A stretch of 57,409 bases of DNA from Paracnuella aquatica (GTDB lineage Bacteria; Bacteroidota; Bacteroidia; Chitinophagales; Chitinophagaceae). The stretch lies in the NCBI RefSeq assembly GCF_003332885.2, contig NZ_QOWJ01000019.1, positions 1 to 57,409 of the forward strand, given 5' to 3'. Made by a program: the position numbers and the translations under genes. Under the pieces are notes generated by a model, which had not been told where the DNA came from, did no database searches, and was given only the letters and a program-made list of their open reading frames with translations. Positions 25,359-34,127 of this stretch are shown one piece after another (positions within the stretch are counted from its first letter, which is position 1; the number at the start of each line of letters is the position of its first letter).

Positions 25359-26294
25359 ATGCAACCTGTTCTCAGCACATTTAAATGGATCACCGAAGGC
25401 CCCGAAATGGCCGGACTGCTGGTGCAGGAATCCGGCCGTTTGATCCCTGAATCGGTGCAATATTCCATTCGGCGCTATGTAAAGCCGCAGGGCTGGATGG
25501 CCGAAGACACGGGCATGCTGCAATACCAGGTGACGAAAAACGGCGCCGGCGACAACAAGCTGGAGCTGCGTTTTTGTGTGAGTGGCAATATGTATTGCCG
25601 CGATGCACAAGCCAAATGTGCCTGCAAGGCGCACCAAAGTACCAATTGCAACGAAAAGTTTGAAACCGTAGACCTGCTCCAGTTTTCATTTACGCCAACG
25701 GTGCTTACGCAGTTTGTAAAACCCCGCACCACCGAGCCCGCTACACTGGCCGATGATGTGCTCACTTTTACACATGCCGTTTCATTCTCTCAACTGGTGC
25801 CCCTGTGCAACCGCATGCGCTTGGTGCTGGAAGGCCTGCTGAACCACAACTACAGCGATACGCTGGAAAATATTTTTGTAAATGCGCAAACCCAGATGCT
25901 GCTGCTGTACAGCATGGATTGCATGCTGGGCGAAAAAGAAATCGACATCATTGCCTGTAAGTTTTTGGCCAATGAAGCCGACCGCGATAAAATACAAAAG
26001 GCCCGCGAAGTGCTGCTGGAGCATATTGGTGAGCCCATTACCATTAAAGAACTTAGCCGCAAGGTGGCTATGAACGAATGCTACCTGAAAAAAGGCTTCA
26101 AGGAAATGTTTGGCACCACCATTTTTGATTTTTATCAAAACCAGCGGATGGAACATGCCAAATACCTGCTCTACGAAAAAGGATTGAGCGTAACCGAAGT
26201 GTCGATGATGCTGGGCTACTCTTCCATCTCGCATTTTTCCACCGCTTTTAAAAAACACACGGGTTTGAAGCCTTGTGAGTTGCTGCTTCGATAA
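25359..26294 (+). CDS. AraC family transcriptional regulator with a cysteine cluster
   Basis: About 311 residues. The C-terminal third is an AraC double HTH: ITIKELSRKVAMNECYLKK, then LSVTEVSMMLGYSSISHFS and a closing GLKPCELL. The N-terminal sensor region carries a compact C-x6-C-x6-C-x-C-x7-C cluster (starting FCVSGNMYC), which could bind a metal or Fe-S cluster or sense redox state. The frame extends to 25311, but a -7 box at 25345 supports the ATG at 25359. The next gene is a NicO-like metal transporter, so metal-responsive control of it is a plausible but unproven idea. Confidence 0.88.
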   Translation: MQPVLSTFKWITEGPEMAGLLVQESGRLIPESVQYSIRRYVKPQGWMAEDTGMLQYQVTKNGAGDNKLELRFCVSGNMYCRDAQAKCACKAHQSTNCNEKFETVDLLQFSFTPTVLTQFVKPRTTEPATLADDVLTFTHAVSFSQLVPLCNRMRLVLEGLLNHNYSDTLENIFVNAQTQMLLLYSMDCMLGEKEIDIIACKFLANEADRDKIQKAREVLLEHIGEPITIKELSRKVAMNECYLKKGFKEMFGTTIFDFYQNQRMEHAKYLLYEKGLSVTEVSMMLGYSSISHFSTAFKKHTGLKPCELLLR

Positions 26295-26323
26295 TTGGCT
26301 ATAAAGCCAATGAACATTGGACT

Positions 26324-26449
26324 GATGAATTATTGATTATGAATTATTAATTATTAGATTGTTTCTTCCAAATTCATAATTCATCATTCATCATTCGCTA
26401 CTTCCTTCGTCGGTTCGATATTCCTTGTTCATCTGTTCGATATTCTTTC
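26324..26449. repeat. Composite simple-unit inverted repeat between AraC gene and transporter
   Basis: Left arm 26324-26357 consists of ATGAATTATTGATTATG-type units. Right arm about 26371-26398 has the complement (AATTCATAATTCATC). A second unit, TTCGATATTCCTTGTTC, repeated twice, follows at 26411-26449. The same two unit types, in the same order, recur at 41.45-41.56 kb. Confidence 0.75.
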
Positions 26450-26482
26450 TCTTTGCCACCTAATTAATTGTTCTCCCCGCTA

Positions 26483-27100
26483 ATGTTTACTGTTGTTGCC
26501 GGTACTGTTTTGTTAGCTTTTGTCCATGCACTGATTCCCAACCACTGGCTGCCGCTGGTGGCTGTGGCCCGTGCCGAACGGTGGAGCCGCCGCGAAACCA
26601 ACACCGTTACTTTGCTGGCTGCGCTAGCGCATGTGCTCGGTACGGTGGCGCTTGGACTGGTGCTGGGTTTTATTGGTAAAGAATTGCAGGAAGAATATGG
26701 CGAAGTGATCAATGTGGCAGCAGCAGTATTGCTGATCGTATTCGGGCTGATATATTTTACGGTAAACCTGCCGCACCACCACCACAGCAGCCAGGAAGAT
26801 GTGTCGGCATTTAAACGCAGCAAACGCAGGTGGATCCTTATTTTCATCGTGATGATGTTTCTTTCGCCCTGCCTGGAAGTAGAAAGTCTTTTTCTTTCGG
26901 CAGGCGCTTACGGCATGGGGCTGGTGGTGGCACTGAGTGTGATCTATGCCATTGTCAGCATCACCGGCATTTTATTGCTGGTAAACCTGGGCGTGAAAGG
27001 CACCAACCTGCTCAATGCGCATTTTATTGAACACAATGAAAAACGAATCAGCGGTGCAGTGTTGATACTGGTGGGTATTATTACGTTTTTTATACATTGA
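26483..27100 (+). CDS. NicO-like (nickel/cobalt) transmembrane transporter
   Basis: A 205-residue protein from the ATG at 26483 (a TTG upstream is rejected), with six hydrophobic helices. Helix 1 carries HALIPNHW and helix 2 ALAHVLGT, matching the His-rich H-x5-H and later histidine pattern of NicO/RcnA-type metal transporters. A cytoplasmic loop has HHHH. A conserved FLSPCLEVES segment follows. Family members export or import Ni(II)/Co(II). The direction and metal are not visible here. It may be controlled by the cysteine-rich AraC protein upstream. Confidence 0.7.
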   Translation: MFTVVAGTVLLAFVHALIPNHWLPLVAVARAERWSRRETNTVTLLAALAHVLGTVALGLVLGFIGKELQEEYGEVINVAAAVLLIVFGLIYFTVNLPHHHHSSQEDVSAFKRSKRRWILIFIVMMFLSPCLEVESLFLSAGAYGMGLVVALSVIYAIVSITGILLLVNLGVKGTNLLNAHFIEHNEKRISGAVLILVGIITFFIH

Positions 27101-27190
27101 GTTTTACTTCTCTCCTTTTTATGTGAAAGCAAAACTCAAGTAGCGTAGTTATTTGCTTTTAATCCTATTTCCATAAAAGTCGGCTCTCTG

Positions 27191-27324
27191 CTTGTCATGC
27201 TGAGCGCAGCGAAGCATCTGAGTGTTGTATAAGCTCGCTATGTTGTAGAAATAGCCGGCTACCTTTCAATTCTATGTTTGCGCTGGTGTAAACTCAGATC
27301 CTTCGCTGCGCTCAGGATGACAAG
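27191..27324. repeat. Inverted repeat with GTCATGCTGAGCGCAGCGAA ends
   Basis: Arms of about 33 bases (27191-27223 and 27292-27324), one CTTGTCATGCTGAGCGCAGC and the other ending GCTCAGGATGACAAG, enclose 68 bp. Related sequences occur dispersed in many bacterial genomes. MITE-like; no ORF. Confidence 0.75.
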
Positions 27325-27395
27325 GGCGAAAAGTATGATTGGCGGGTAAAGTGTATTTCTCACCGACGATGTAGGTCTCTTCTTGTCGTTAGTGT

Positions 27396-27426
27396 CTGTC
27401 ATGCCGAAACAAGTTCGGCATGACAG
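27396..27426. repeat. Perfect 13-bp hairpin (CTGTCATGCCGAA arms)
   Basis: Arms CTGTCATGCCGAA and TTCGGCATGACAG, loop ACAAG. It touches the 153-bp repeat that begins at 27422. Confidence 0.8.
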
Positions 27427-27574
27427 CTAATAAAAGGAAACAGTTTACTACAGGTGCATGTGAAAGCCCAATAGCGATACAGAACGTACAAGTGTGCGAC
27501 GCAACAGGAGCCTAATAACATTACAAAAGCTGGCTACATAAAAAAGCTTCATCTCTTCAAGAGATGGAAGCTTT
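27422..27574. repeat. 153-bp dispersed repeat with terminator hairpin, copy 1
   Basis: About 80 percent or more identical by eye to the reverse complement of 57154-57308. It starts GACAGCTAATAAAAGG, contains the conserved block ACAAGTGTGCGACGCAAC, and ends in a hairpin with AGCTTCATCTCTT and AAGAGATGGAAGCT arms (27543-27574). The hairpin lies 43 bases after the stop codon of the minus-strand murF/alr gene and would act as its terminator. Confidence 0.8.
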
Positions 27575-27616
27575 CCCAAACATTCGACGGTATTCCTACC
27601 ATCAATAGTACAGCAA

Positions 27617-30067
27617 TCACTCCTGGAAATACACCCGCTTTACCCGCTGCGAAATGGAGGTCATTACTTCGTAGGGAATGGTGCTGGCCCAGGCGGCCAC
27701 CTGCTGCACGGGCAGGGCGGGGCCAAATACAATTACTTCGTCGCCTTCCTGCACGCCGCCGATGCCGGTTACGTCGATCATCGTCATGTCCATACAAACG
27801 GTGCCTACTACAGGCGCCAGCCGGCCCTGCACCCACATTTTGCCCACGCCGTTGCCCAGGTGGCGGGCATAACCATCGGCATAGCCAATACGCACCGTGG
27901 CAATGGTGGTGGGATGGTCGATCACGCCGCGGCGGTTGTAACTCACCGTTTCACCGGGCTGCAGGGTTTTGAGTTGCGCAATGGTGGAGCGGAGCGTAGC
28001 CACGGGCTGAAGTTCCAGCGCAGTGGCAGCGGTTTCCACGCCATACAATCCAATGCCCAGGCGCACCATATCGAGCTGCAATTGCGGGTGGCGCAAAATG
28101 GCGGCGGAGTTGGCAATATGCCGGATGAAAGGATAAGCAATATGTTGCTGCAAAATGTCAACGGCCTCCTGCAGCAAGTGGGCTTGCTGCAGCGTGTACG
28201 CATCCTGCGCAGGATCTTCGCTGGCGGCCAGGTGGCTGAATACCGATTCTATTTTCAGCAATCCTTCGGCAGCAATCTTTTCGGCCACGGCAGTCATTTG
28301 GCCTACGGCAAAACCCAGGCGGTTCATGCCGGTTTCCACTTCCAGGTGCACGGGCCACATGCTGAGGCCCTGCGCCGCAATGTACTGGCCAAAACGCTGC
28401 AGCAGGTCTTCGGAATAAATAACGGGTTGCAGGTTGTAATCCACCAGCGCATCAAACGACGAAGCATCGGCGTTGATGACCATGATGGGCAATGAAATGC
28501 CTTCGCGGCGTAGTTCCACGCCTTCATCGGTATAGGCCACGCCCAGGTAATCAACGCTGTTGGCCTGCAGTACAGAGGCAATTTCAGCGCCGCCGCTGCC
28601 GTACGAAAAGGCCTTGACCATAGCCATCAGCCTAGTGCCACGTTGCAGCAGGCGCTGGTGCTGCTTTAGGTTGTGCACCATGGCGTTGAGGTTGATTTGC
28701 AGCACCGTTTGATGCACTTTTTGTTCAAAGAGGCGGGCAATGCGTTCAAAGCCAAAACGACGGGCACCTTTGATGAGCACCAGCTCGTTGCTGAACTGCG
28801 AAGTGCGAAAATGGCGCAGTGCTTCTTCGGTGGTGGGGTAAAAGCTTGGGGTAATTTGTTCGTCGAGCAGTTGGGGCAATTGCTCGCTGATGTGTTCGCC
28901 AATGCCCACCAGCTTGTGCACACCGCTGCGGCGGAGGGCTTTGGCAATGTCCTGGTACAGCCGCTCGTCAGCTTTTTTGCTTTCCACAAAATCCGACAGG
29001 ATAACGGTGCGTGGCTGGCCGGTTTGTTGTTGTTTTAAAAAATTAAGCGCAATGGAAAGGGAAGTAAGATCGGCGCTGTAGCTGTCGTTGATGATGTTAC
29101 AGCCGTTGATGCCTTCAAAAAGATGCAGGCGCATATCCACTGCCTGCAGGGTTGCAAAACGGTCTTTATACAGCTCCAGGTTTTTTTGCAAATACATCAA
29201 CACAGCGCAGCAGGTAATTGCATTTTCAACAGAAGCTTCGTCGGTAAATGGAATGGTTATTTCCAGCGTTTGCCCTGCGGCCTGCAGGTGCAGCACGGAT
29301 GTAGTGCTTTCTTTTTTAATGCCCGAAACCTGCAACTGGCTATCGGCGCTGCTGCCCCACACCAGCAGGTTTTTGCCCGCAAAAAGCGGTGCATACTTTT
29401 CCTGGCAAATAACCACGTCCGCCTCCCGGAACAGCAGCGATTTTTCAGCGGCCTTGTCGGCATTGCTGCTAAATCCGGCGCTGTGCGCTTCGCCCAGGTT
29501 GGTAAATACCCCAATGGTGGGTTGAATGATAGCCGCCAACCGCTGCATTTCGCCCCGCTGCGAAATGCCTGCTTCAAAAAGGCCCAGCGTATGTTGTTCG
29601 CTCATTTGCCACACACTAAGCGGCACGCCCACCTGCGAGTTGTAGCTGCGCGGGCTGCGTACAATGGCAAAATTTTCCTGCAGCAATTGGTACAGCCATT
29701 CTTTTACTATGGTTTTACCATTGCTGCCCGTAATGCCAATAACCGGGAAGGAAAATTGCTGGCGGTGATGTGCAGCCAGTTGTTGTAAAGCGGCCAACGC
29801 ATCAGGCACTATTAGTACGTTGGCATCTTGCAGTGATGCAGCAATGGCCGCATCCTGCACCACAAAATTGCGGACACCGAGTTCGTACAAATCAGCGATA
29901 AAAGAGTCGCCGCTGCGGCGCGGACCGGGCAGCGCAAAAAACAGGGTTTCATCGGCCTGCACCAGGTGGCGGCTGTCGGTGAGCAATTGCCGCACTACCA
30001 GTGCAGGTTGGGGCAGCTCCGCGTAGGGCGCAATCAACTGGGCGATCTGGGCGGCGGTGTAGGGCAT
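27617..30067 (-). CDS. murF/alr: Bifunctional MurF ligase / alanine racemase
   Basis: An 816-residue fusion typical of Bacteroidetes. The MurF part (about 1-450) has the ATP loop GSNGKT at 114-119 and the NDSYSADL segment. The Alr part (about 455-816) has the PLP lysine Lys485 in AMVKAFSYGSG and CMDMTMIDVT. It makes D-alanine and adds D-Ala-D-Ala to the UDP-MurNAc-tripeptide in the cytosol, so two steps of peptidoglycan precursor synthesis sit in one chain. Its ATG abuts a simple-unit repeat on the upstream side. Confidence 0.97.
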   Translation of the reverse strand: MPYTAAQIAQLIAPYAELPQPALVVRQLLTDSRHLVQADETLFFALPGPRRSGDSFIADLYELGVRNFVVQDAAIAASLQDANVLIVPDALAALQQLAAHHRQQFSFPVIGITGSNGKTIVKEWLYQLLQENFAIVRSPRSYNSQVGVPLSVWQMSEQHTLGLFEAGISQRGEMQRLAAIIQPTIGVFTNLGEAHSAGFSSNADKAAEKSLLFREADVVICQEKYAPLFAGKNLLVWGSSADSQLQVSGIKKESTTSVLHLQAAGQTLEITIPFTDEASVENAITCCAVLMYLQKNLELYKDRFATLQAVDMRLHLFEGINGCNIINDSYSADLTSLSIALNFLKQQQTGQPRTVILSDFVESKKADERLYQDIAKALRRSGVHKLVGIGEHISEQLPQLLDEQITPSFYPTTEEALRHFRTSQFSNELVLIKGARRFGFERIARLFEQKVHQTVLQINLNAMVHNLKQHQRLLQRGTRLMAMVKAFSYGSGGAEIASVLQANSVDYLGVAYTDEGVELRREGISLPIMVINADASSFDALVDYNLQPVIYSEDLLQRFGQYIAAQGLSMWPVHLEVETGMNRLGFAVGQMTAVAEKIAAEGLLKIESVFSHLAASEDPAQDAYTLQQAHLLQEAVDILQQHIAYPFIRHIANSAAILRHPQLQLDMVRLGIGLYGVETAATALELQPVATLRSTIAQLKTLQPGETVSYNRRGVIDHPTTIATVRIGYADGYARHLGNGVGKMWVQGRLAPVVGTVCMDMTMIDVTGIGGVQEGDEVIVFGPALPVQQVAAWASTIPYEVMTSISQRVKRVYFQE

Positions 30068-30230
30068 GAAGAATTTGAAAATTTTACAATTTGAAAATTT
30101 GAAAATGGGTTACAGTGCAGTGGAAAAAGTGGCGGGTTAGGAAATGATGAATTATGATTGCCTAAAGGCAGTTTGTAAATCACCCTTTACAACCCTTCCC
30201 TTCATTACCACATTTTCAAATCTTCAAATT
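30068..30230. repeat. Simple-unit inverted repeat filling the TerC-murF gap
   Basis: Left arm 30068-30109 has AATTTGAAAATTTGAAAATG-type units. Right arm 30211-30230 has CATTTTCAAATCTTCAAATT. One end touches the murF start codon and the other lies two bases from the terC-like stop codon. The same unit recurs at 34.98-35.1 kb. Confidence 0.8.
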
Positions 30231-30232
30231 AT

Positions 30233-31195
30233 TTACAGGGTGCCATCTTCCACATCGGCAGGCACGCCTTTGCGTTTGTGGTAAATAGAGTAAAAAATTG
30301 AACCGGCAAGACAAACCACGATGAATATCAGCGACACGTAAATAGGAATATGGATGTCGAAGAAGGCCACCAGCATTTTCAGGCCAATGAAGATGAGTAC
30401 AATGGCAATGCCCTGCTGCAGGTAATCGAACTTGTTGACCACGCCGCGCAGCAAAAAGAACAAGGCCCGCAACCCCAGCACCGCAAAAATATTGCTGGTG
30501 TAAATGATCAATTCTTTGTTGTGCGATTCGGTTACGATGGCAAACACGGCGGGTATGCTGTCCACCGCAAACACGAGGTCGGTAGTGGCCAGCATTACAA
30601 TCACCAGGAACATGTTGGTGTAATATCTTTTGCCGTTGCGCTTTACCGTCAGCTTGCCGCCTACATCTTCATGAATGATGGGAAAAAAACGATTCAGGAA
30701 TTTATACACGGGGCTGGCTGCCGGATCAAATTCTGCTTCCTGGTTGGCAGTAAAAATCTTGAAACCAGTGTACACCAGGAACGCACCAAAAATGTACAGA
30801 ATCCACTCAAACCGCTCTACCAGCACCACGCCCACATAAATAAAGATGATGCGGAACACAATGGCCATGAGCACGCCAATGAGCAGCGCCCGGGATATAT
30901 GATCGGTGCGGATTTTAAAGAAGGAAAAAATAAGGATAAAGACAAAGATGTTGTCGATGCTCAGGCTTTTTTCCATGAGGTAAGCACTGAGGTATTCCAG
31001 TGCCGCCTTGGAGCCTTCAATCCACCACATGAACGCAAAAAAAGCCAGCGCCAAACCTACCCAGAACAGGGATTGGTACAAGGCGGTGCGCAGCGTTACT
31101 TCTGTATCTTTTTTAGAGAAAAGACCCAGATCAAATATGAGGGCAATCACTACAACTATTCCAAAAACCAAATACGTTATCTGATCCGGTGTCAT
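30233..31195 (-). CDS. TerC/Alx family integral membrane protein
   Basis: A 320-residue protein with about nine membrane helices. TerC signatures are SLSIDNIFVFILIFSFF near 80-95 and the second, matching DLVFAVDSIPAVFAI near 205-220, giving paired acidic residues inside the membrane as in the LysE-like fold. TerC/Alx proteins are linked to tellurite resistance and, for Alx and relatives, to manganese export and metallation of exported proteins; the role here is undecided. A TACCTTTG box lies 22 bases before the start. Confidence 0.92.
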   Translation of the reverse strand: MTPDQITYLVFGIVVVIALIFDLGLFSKKDTEVTLRTALYQSLFWVGLALAFFAFMWWIEGSKAALEYLSAYLMEKSLSIDNIFVFILIFSFFKIRTDHISRALLIGVLMAIVFRIIFIYVGVVLVERFEWILYIFGAFLVYTGFKIFTANQEAEFDPAASPVYKFLNRFFPIIHEDVGGKLTVKRNGKRYYTNMFLVIVMLATTDLVFAVDSIPAVFAIVTESHNKELIIYTSNIFAVLGLRALFFLLRGVVNKFDYLQQGIAIVLIFIGLKMLVAFFDIHIPIYVSLIFIVVCLAGSIFYSIYHKRKGVPADVEDGTL

Positions 31196-31217
31196 ATGTC
31201 GGTGTTTCTTAAACGAG

Positions 31218-31225
31218 CAAAGGTA
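31218..31225 (-). promoter_or_regulatory. -7 box of the TerC-family gene (TACCTTTG)
   Basis: Reads TACCTTTG on the minus strand with a leader of about 15-20 bases. It gives this gene its own promoter, separate from gldFG. Confidence 0.5.
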
Positions 31226-31240
31226 AGGGATGAGTGAGGA

Positions 31241-31314
31241 GTTGGCAGTTGACAGTTGGTAGTTGACAGAAGAAGGTTGTATTTACTATCAACTACCAAC
31301 TGTCAACTATCAAC
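31241..31314. repeat. Simple-unit inverted repeat in the gldG-terC gap
   Basis: Left arm 31241-31269 and right arm 31286-31314 are 29 bases each and match at 26 of 29 positions. The unit is AGTTGACAGTTGGT. The loop is 16 bases. The right arm ends at the gldG stop codon. Confidence 0.85.
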
Positions 31315-33033
31315 TTACTTCGCGTATTTCCTTCGGCGCCACTGCTGGTACACGGCGCCAAACAGCACAATGAGCACCACGGGCAGGGCCACATTGATGG
31401 CCTGCCATTTAACCCGCTGCTCTTTTACGGCCCGCGGATCGAGCAGCCGAAGGGTGTACTCTTTGGCGCGGGATTGCAAAATATCGGAAGGGTTTACCAA
31501 GTACTCCAGGCTGTTGAGGAAAAAGTCCTTGTTGGCAAAAGTATATTGGGTAAACAGGTTGCGGCCCATGGGCAGCGGCCCCGAAAACTCGCTGTACTGG
31601 TTCAGGGCAACGTCGCCATCAGCCACCACAATCATTTTGTTTTGCCCGCCCACTTTATATTTAACCGGCTGGCCTGCTGCCGCAAACGAGTCGGCCACGG
31701 CTTTGGGCACCCGCCCGGTGTACAGGGATCGGAAATCGCCTTCGAGCAGGGCTGCTACCGGCACATTCTTTTGGGTAAACAACTTTTCGTCGGGGGCAAT
31801 TTGCAAAAACTCAAAGTCGATGCGGGCCGGTGCCTGCAGCACCCGTGCATTGGCAGAGGAACTGAGTAAAAATGTTTTTTGAATGCCAGAGGCCGCTACC
31901 GTATCCAGCGTGGTGGGAAACATGCTGCGAACACCATCGAGGTTTTTGGAAATGGGATGCTCCGAGCCATTGAGAATGGGAAAAAACGGCCAGGTAACCA
32001 GGCGGCGCTGTTGGCCCTCGCCTTCGCCGCTCACTTGCGGCAGTTGGTCGGCCTGCATGTCCTGTAATAAAGATTGGTTGATGCGGACGCCGTAATTAAA
32101 CAGCAGGTCTTCCAAATTTAGCCCACGATCAAACGCCACAAAGCCGCCGGTTTTATACAAGGAGTCAAACTCGGCGTACATGTTGTCGATCATCCAAAAC
32201 ACCTTTCCGCCGTTCATTACATATTGGTCGATCTTGAGCTTTTCCCCATCGGAAAAAGGCTGGGTGGGTTTCAGTACCACAAGCGCATCCAGTTGCTTGG
32301 GTATATACGGCACCTGTTTCAGGTTCACGGTATCAAAATCGTAGTTGTCCAACAGGGTACGCACCGCATCATCTACATTATAGCCCCAGCCTTCGCCGTG
32401 GCCCATGGCATAGCCAACAAAAGGCCTTTTTGCGGCCGATACTTTTTCTATGGCCGAAGCAAAATTGTACTCCAGCGAAGCTTCCACATTATTATACAGT
32501 GCTGCCAGTTGTTCTGCCTCGGTGCCAAACGAGCGGGCACCTTTTAAAAAGTCCACACCAATGGCACGGTCGCCCTGGCGCACCACAGCGCCGTGAATCA
32601 GTTTTTTTACTTCCAGTTCATCGCCTACTTTTTCCGGTGCATTAAACAGCACGGCATTGAGGCCGTAATACAACTGCAGCGAATCTTCGAGCCGGCGGGT
32701 AGCTGCCGTGTCGGCTGCATCGGCATAAGGGTTTATAAAACGCACCTGCAAATTGCTGCCGCCGTATTGCCTTGCTTCAAAAAGAAATTCGCCAATGGCA
32801 TTGCGAAAGCGGCGCACCACGGCGGGCAGGTCGCCACCTTCCAGCAGCACATCGATCTGCACGGTGCTGTCGAGGCCGCCCAATAATTTTTTGGTGGGCT
32901 CGCTCAGCGAGTAGCGTTTTTCAGCGGTAAGGTCGGCGCGGTAATGCACCAGCGAAGCCAATCCATTTACCAAAAACAACCCTACAATGAGCAAGAGCCA
33001 CGCGGCCCGTTTTTTTGCAAAAATTCCTAACAT
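31315..33033 (-). CDS. gldG: Gliding-associated ABC transporter substrate-binding protein GldG
   Basis: A 572-residue protein. It has an N-terminal membrane helix (about 10-30), a large periplasmic domain of the ABC_transp_aux type beginning RYSLSEPTKKLL, and a C-terminal membrane helix (about 545-563). GldG with GldF and GldA forms an ABC complex needed for Flavobacterium gliding. It starts two bases after gldF ends. GldA is not in this window. The T9SS cargo at 36.9 kb fits a gliding/T9SS organism. Confidence 0.93.
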   Translation of the reverse strand: MLGIFAKKRAAWLLLIVGLFLVNGLASLVHYRADLTAEKRYSLSEPTKKLLGGLDSTVQIDVLLEGGDLPAVVRRFRNAIGEFLFEARQYGGSNLQVRFINPYADAADTAATRRLEDSLQLYYGLNAVLFNAPEKVGDELEVKKLIHGAVVRQGDRAIGVDFLKGARSFGTEAEQLAALYNNVEASLEYNFASAIEKVSAAKRPFVGYAMGHGEGWGYNVDDAVRTLLDNYDFDTVNLKQVPYIPKQLDALVVLKPTQPFSDGEKLKIDQYVMNGGKVFWMIDNMYAEFDSLYKTGGFVAFDRGLNLEDLLFNYGVRINQSLLQDMQADQLPQVSGEGEGQQRRLVTWPFFPILNGSEHPISKNLDGVRSMFPTTLDTVAASGIQKTFLLSSSANARVLQAPARIDFEFLQIAPDEKLFTQKNVPVAALLEGDFRSLYTGRVPKAVADSFAAAGQPVKYKVGGQNKMIVVADGDVALNQYSEFSGPLPMGRNLFTQYTFANKDFFLNSLEYLVNPSDILQSRAKEYTLRLLDPRAVKEQRVKWQAINVALPVVLIVLFGAVYQQWRRRKYAK

Positions 33034-33035
33034 GG

Positions 33036-33755
33036 CTATCGTTGCTGCAGGTTTTGACGGGTGATGAGTAAAAAGAACAGCACCAGGCTGATGAAGTAAA
33101 CAAGGTCGCGGGTATCAATAACGCCGCGGCTGATGCTTTGGTAATGAAACCGGATGCCCAGCATTTCGATATAATAATCGGCGCCGTTCTCGAAAATGGA
33201 TAGCTGGCTCAGCGCTTCGAATCCAAAATAAAACAGCACCATCACCACCAGGCTGATGATGAATGCAATAACCGCGTTGGGCGTAAACGAAGAAACGGCA
33301 ATGCCAATGGCAGTAAATACAGCAGTGAGAAATAGCAGTCCTAAATAAGAGCCCGCTGCAGCGCCGGCGTCGATGCCCGTGGTGGCTGCCAAGTTGTTGA
33401 TGGAAACAAAGTATACCAGCGTAGGCAGCAGCGCAATAACGGCTACGGCAAAGGATCCGAAGAATTTGCCCAACACCAGTTGCCATGCTGTAAGTGGGCG
33501 AGTACGCAGCACTTCAAACGTGCCGCCGCGAAATTCATCGGCAAACGACCGCATGGTAATGGCCGCCGTGAGGAACAGCATGACCCAGGGAGCGAAGGAA
33601 AAAAACTCGTCCAGCGTGGCAAAGCCGCTGTCCAATATATTGTTGCGAAAAACAAACAGCACCAGCCCGTTGATGAGCAGGAACACCACAATGGCGATGT
33701 AACCCGTGAGGGAGCTGAAAAACTGGCTGAATTCTTTTTTACAAATAGACCACAT
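33036..33755 (-). CDS. gldF: Gliding-associated ABC transporter permease GldF
   Basis: A 239-residue permease with six hydrophobic helices, starting MWSICKKEFSQFFSSLTGYI, a typical GldF start. TMRSFADEFRGGTFE and LLTRPL-type cytoplasmic segments fit the ABC-2 family. It sits in the inner membrane and works with GldG, whose gene follows after two bases. Confidence 0.93.
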   Translation of the reverse strand: MWSICKKEFSQFFSSLTGYIAIVVFLLINGLVLFVFRNNILDSGFATLDEFFSFAPWVMLFLTAAITMRSFADEFRGGTFEVLRTRPLTAWQLVLGKFFGSFAVAVIALLPTLVYFVSINNLAATTGIDAGAAAGSYLGLLFLTAVFTAIGIAVSSFTPNAVIAFIISLVVMVLFYFGFEALSQLSIFENGADYYIEMLGIRFHYQSISRGVIDTRDLVYFISLVLFFLLITRQNLQQR

Positions 33756-33854
33756 GTGTGCAAATCCGGGTTATTAGTGGGATATAAGATGTGGTTGCAA
33801 AATAGGCCATAGTTGGGAGTCAGAACGCTAAAGTTGGAAGCTTGACTGCTTTTT

Positions 33855-33899
33855 TGAGCCACGAAGACACAAAGACAGGAAGGAGCACAAAGATAAAAG
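33855..33899. repeat. Solo arm of the CACGAAGACACAAAGACA unit
   Basis: Reads like one arm of the AAGACACAAAGACAC repeat that forms a full hairpin at 55718-55793. No partner arm is visible. The rest of 33756-34025 holds no gene I can support. Confidence 0.55.
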
Positions 33900-34025
33900 G
33901 TAGGAAAGAAGTGACGGTGGGGGTTATGCGCAGCTGTTTGTTGCGTTGTTGTTTAAGTGCAAATGTGTTTTTTAGAATGTTGTAAAATGTAGCAGCAGCA
34001 ATGCTTTTCACCAATTTTTCTATAA

Positions 34026-34057
34026 AAACAAAACCCCGCAGTAAAGCGGGGTTTTGT
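34026..34057 (-). terminator. Rho-independent terminator of the isc operon
   Basis: Arms AACAAAACCCCGC and GCGGGGTTTTGTT with a six-base loop, then T-rich sequence on the minus strand, 70 bases after the iscA stop. Confidence 0.88.
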
Positions 34058-34127
34058 TTTTATCTCAGCGTCCTATTTTACAAGTACGCCCATCACAAAA
34101 ATCATTTCAAATCTTACACATCACCGG

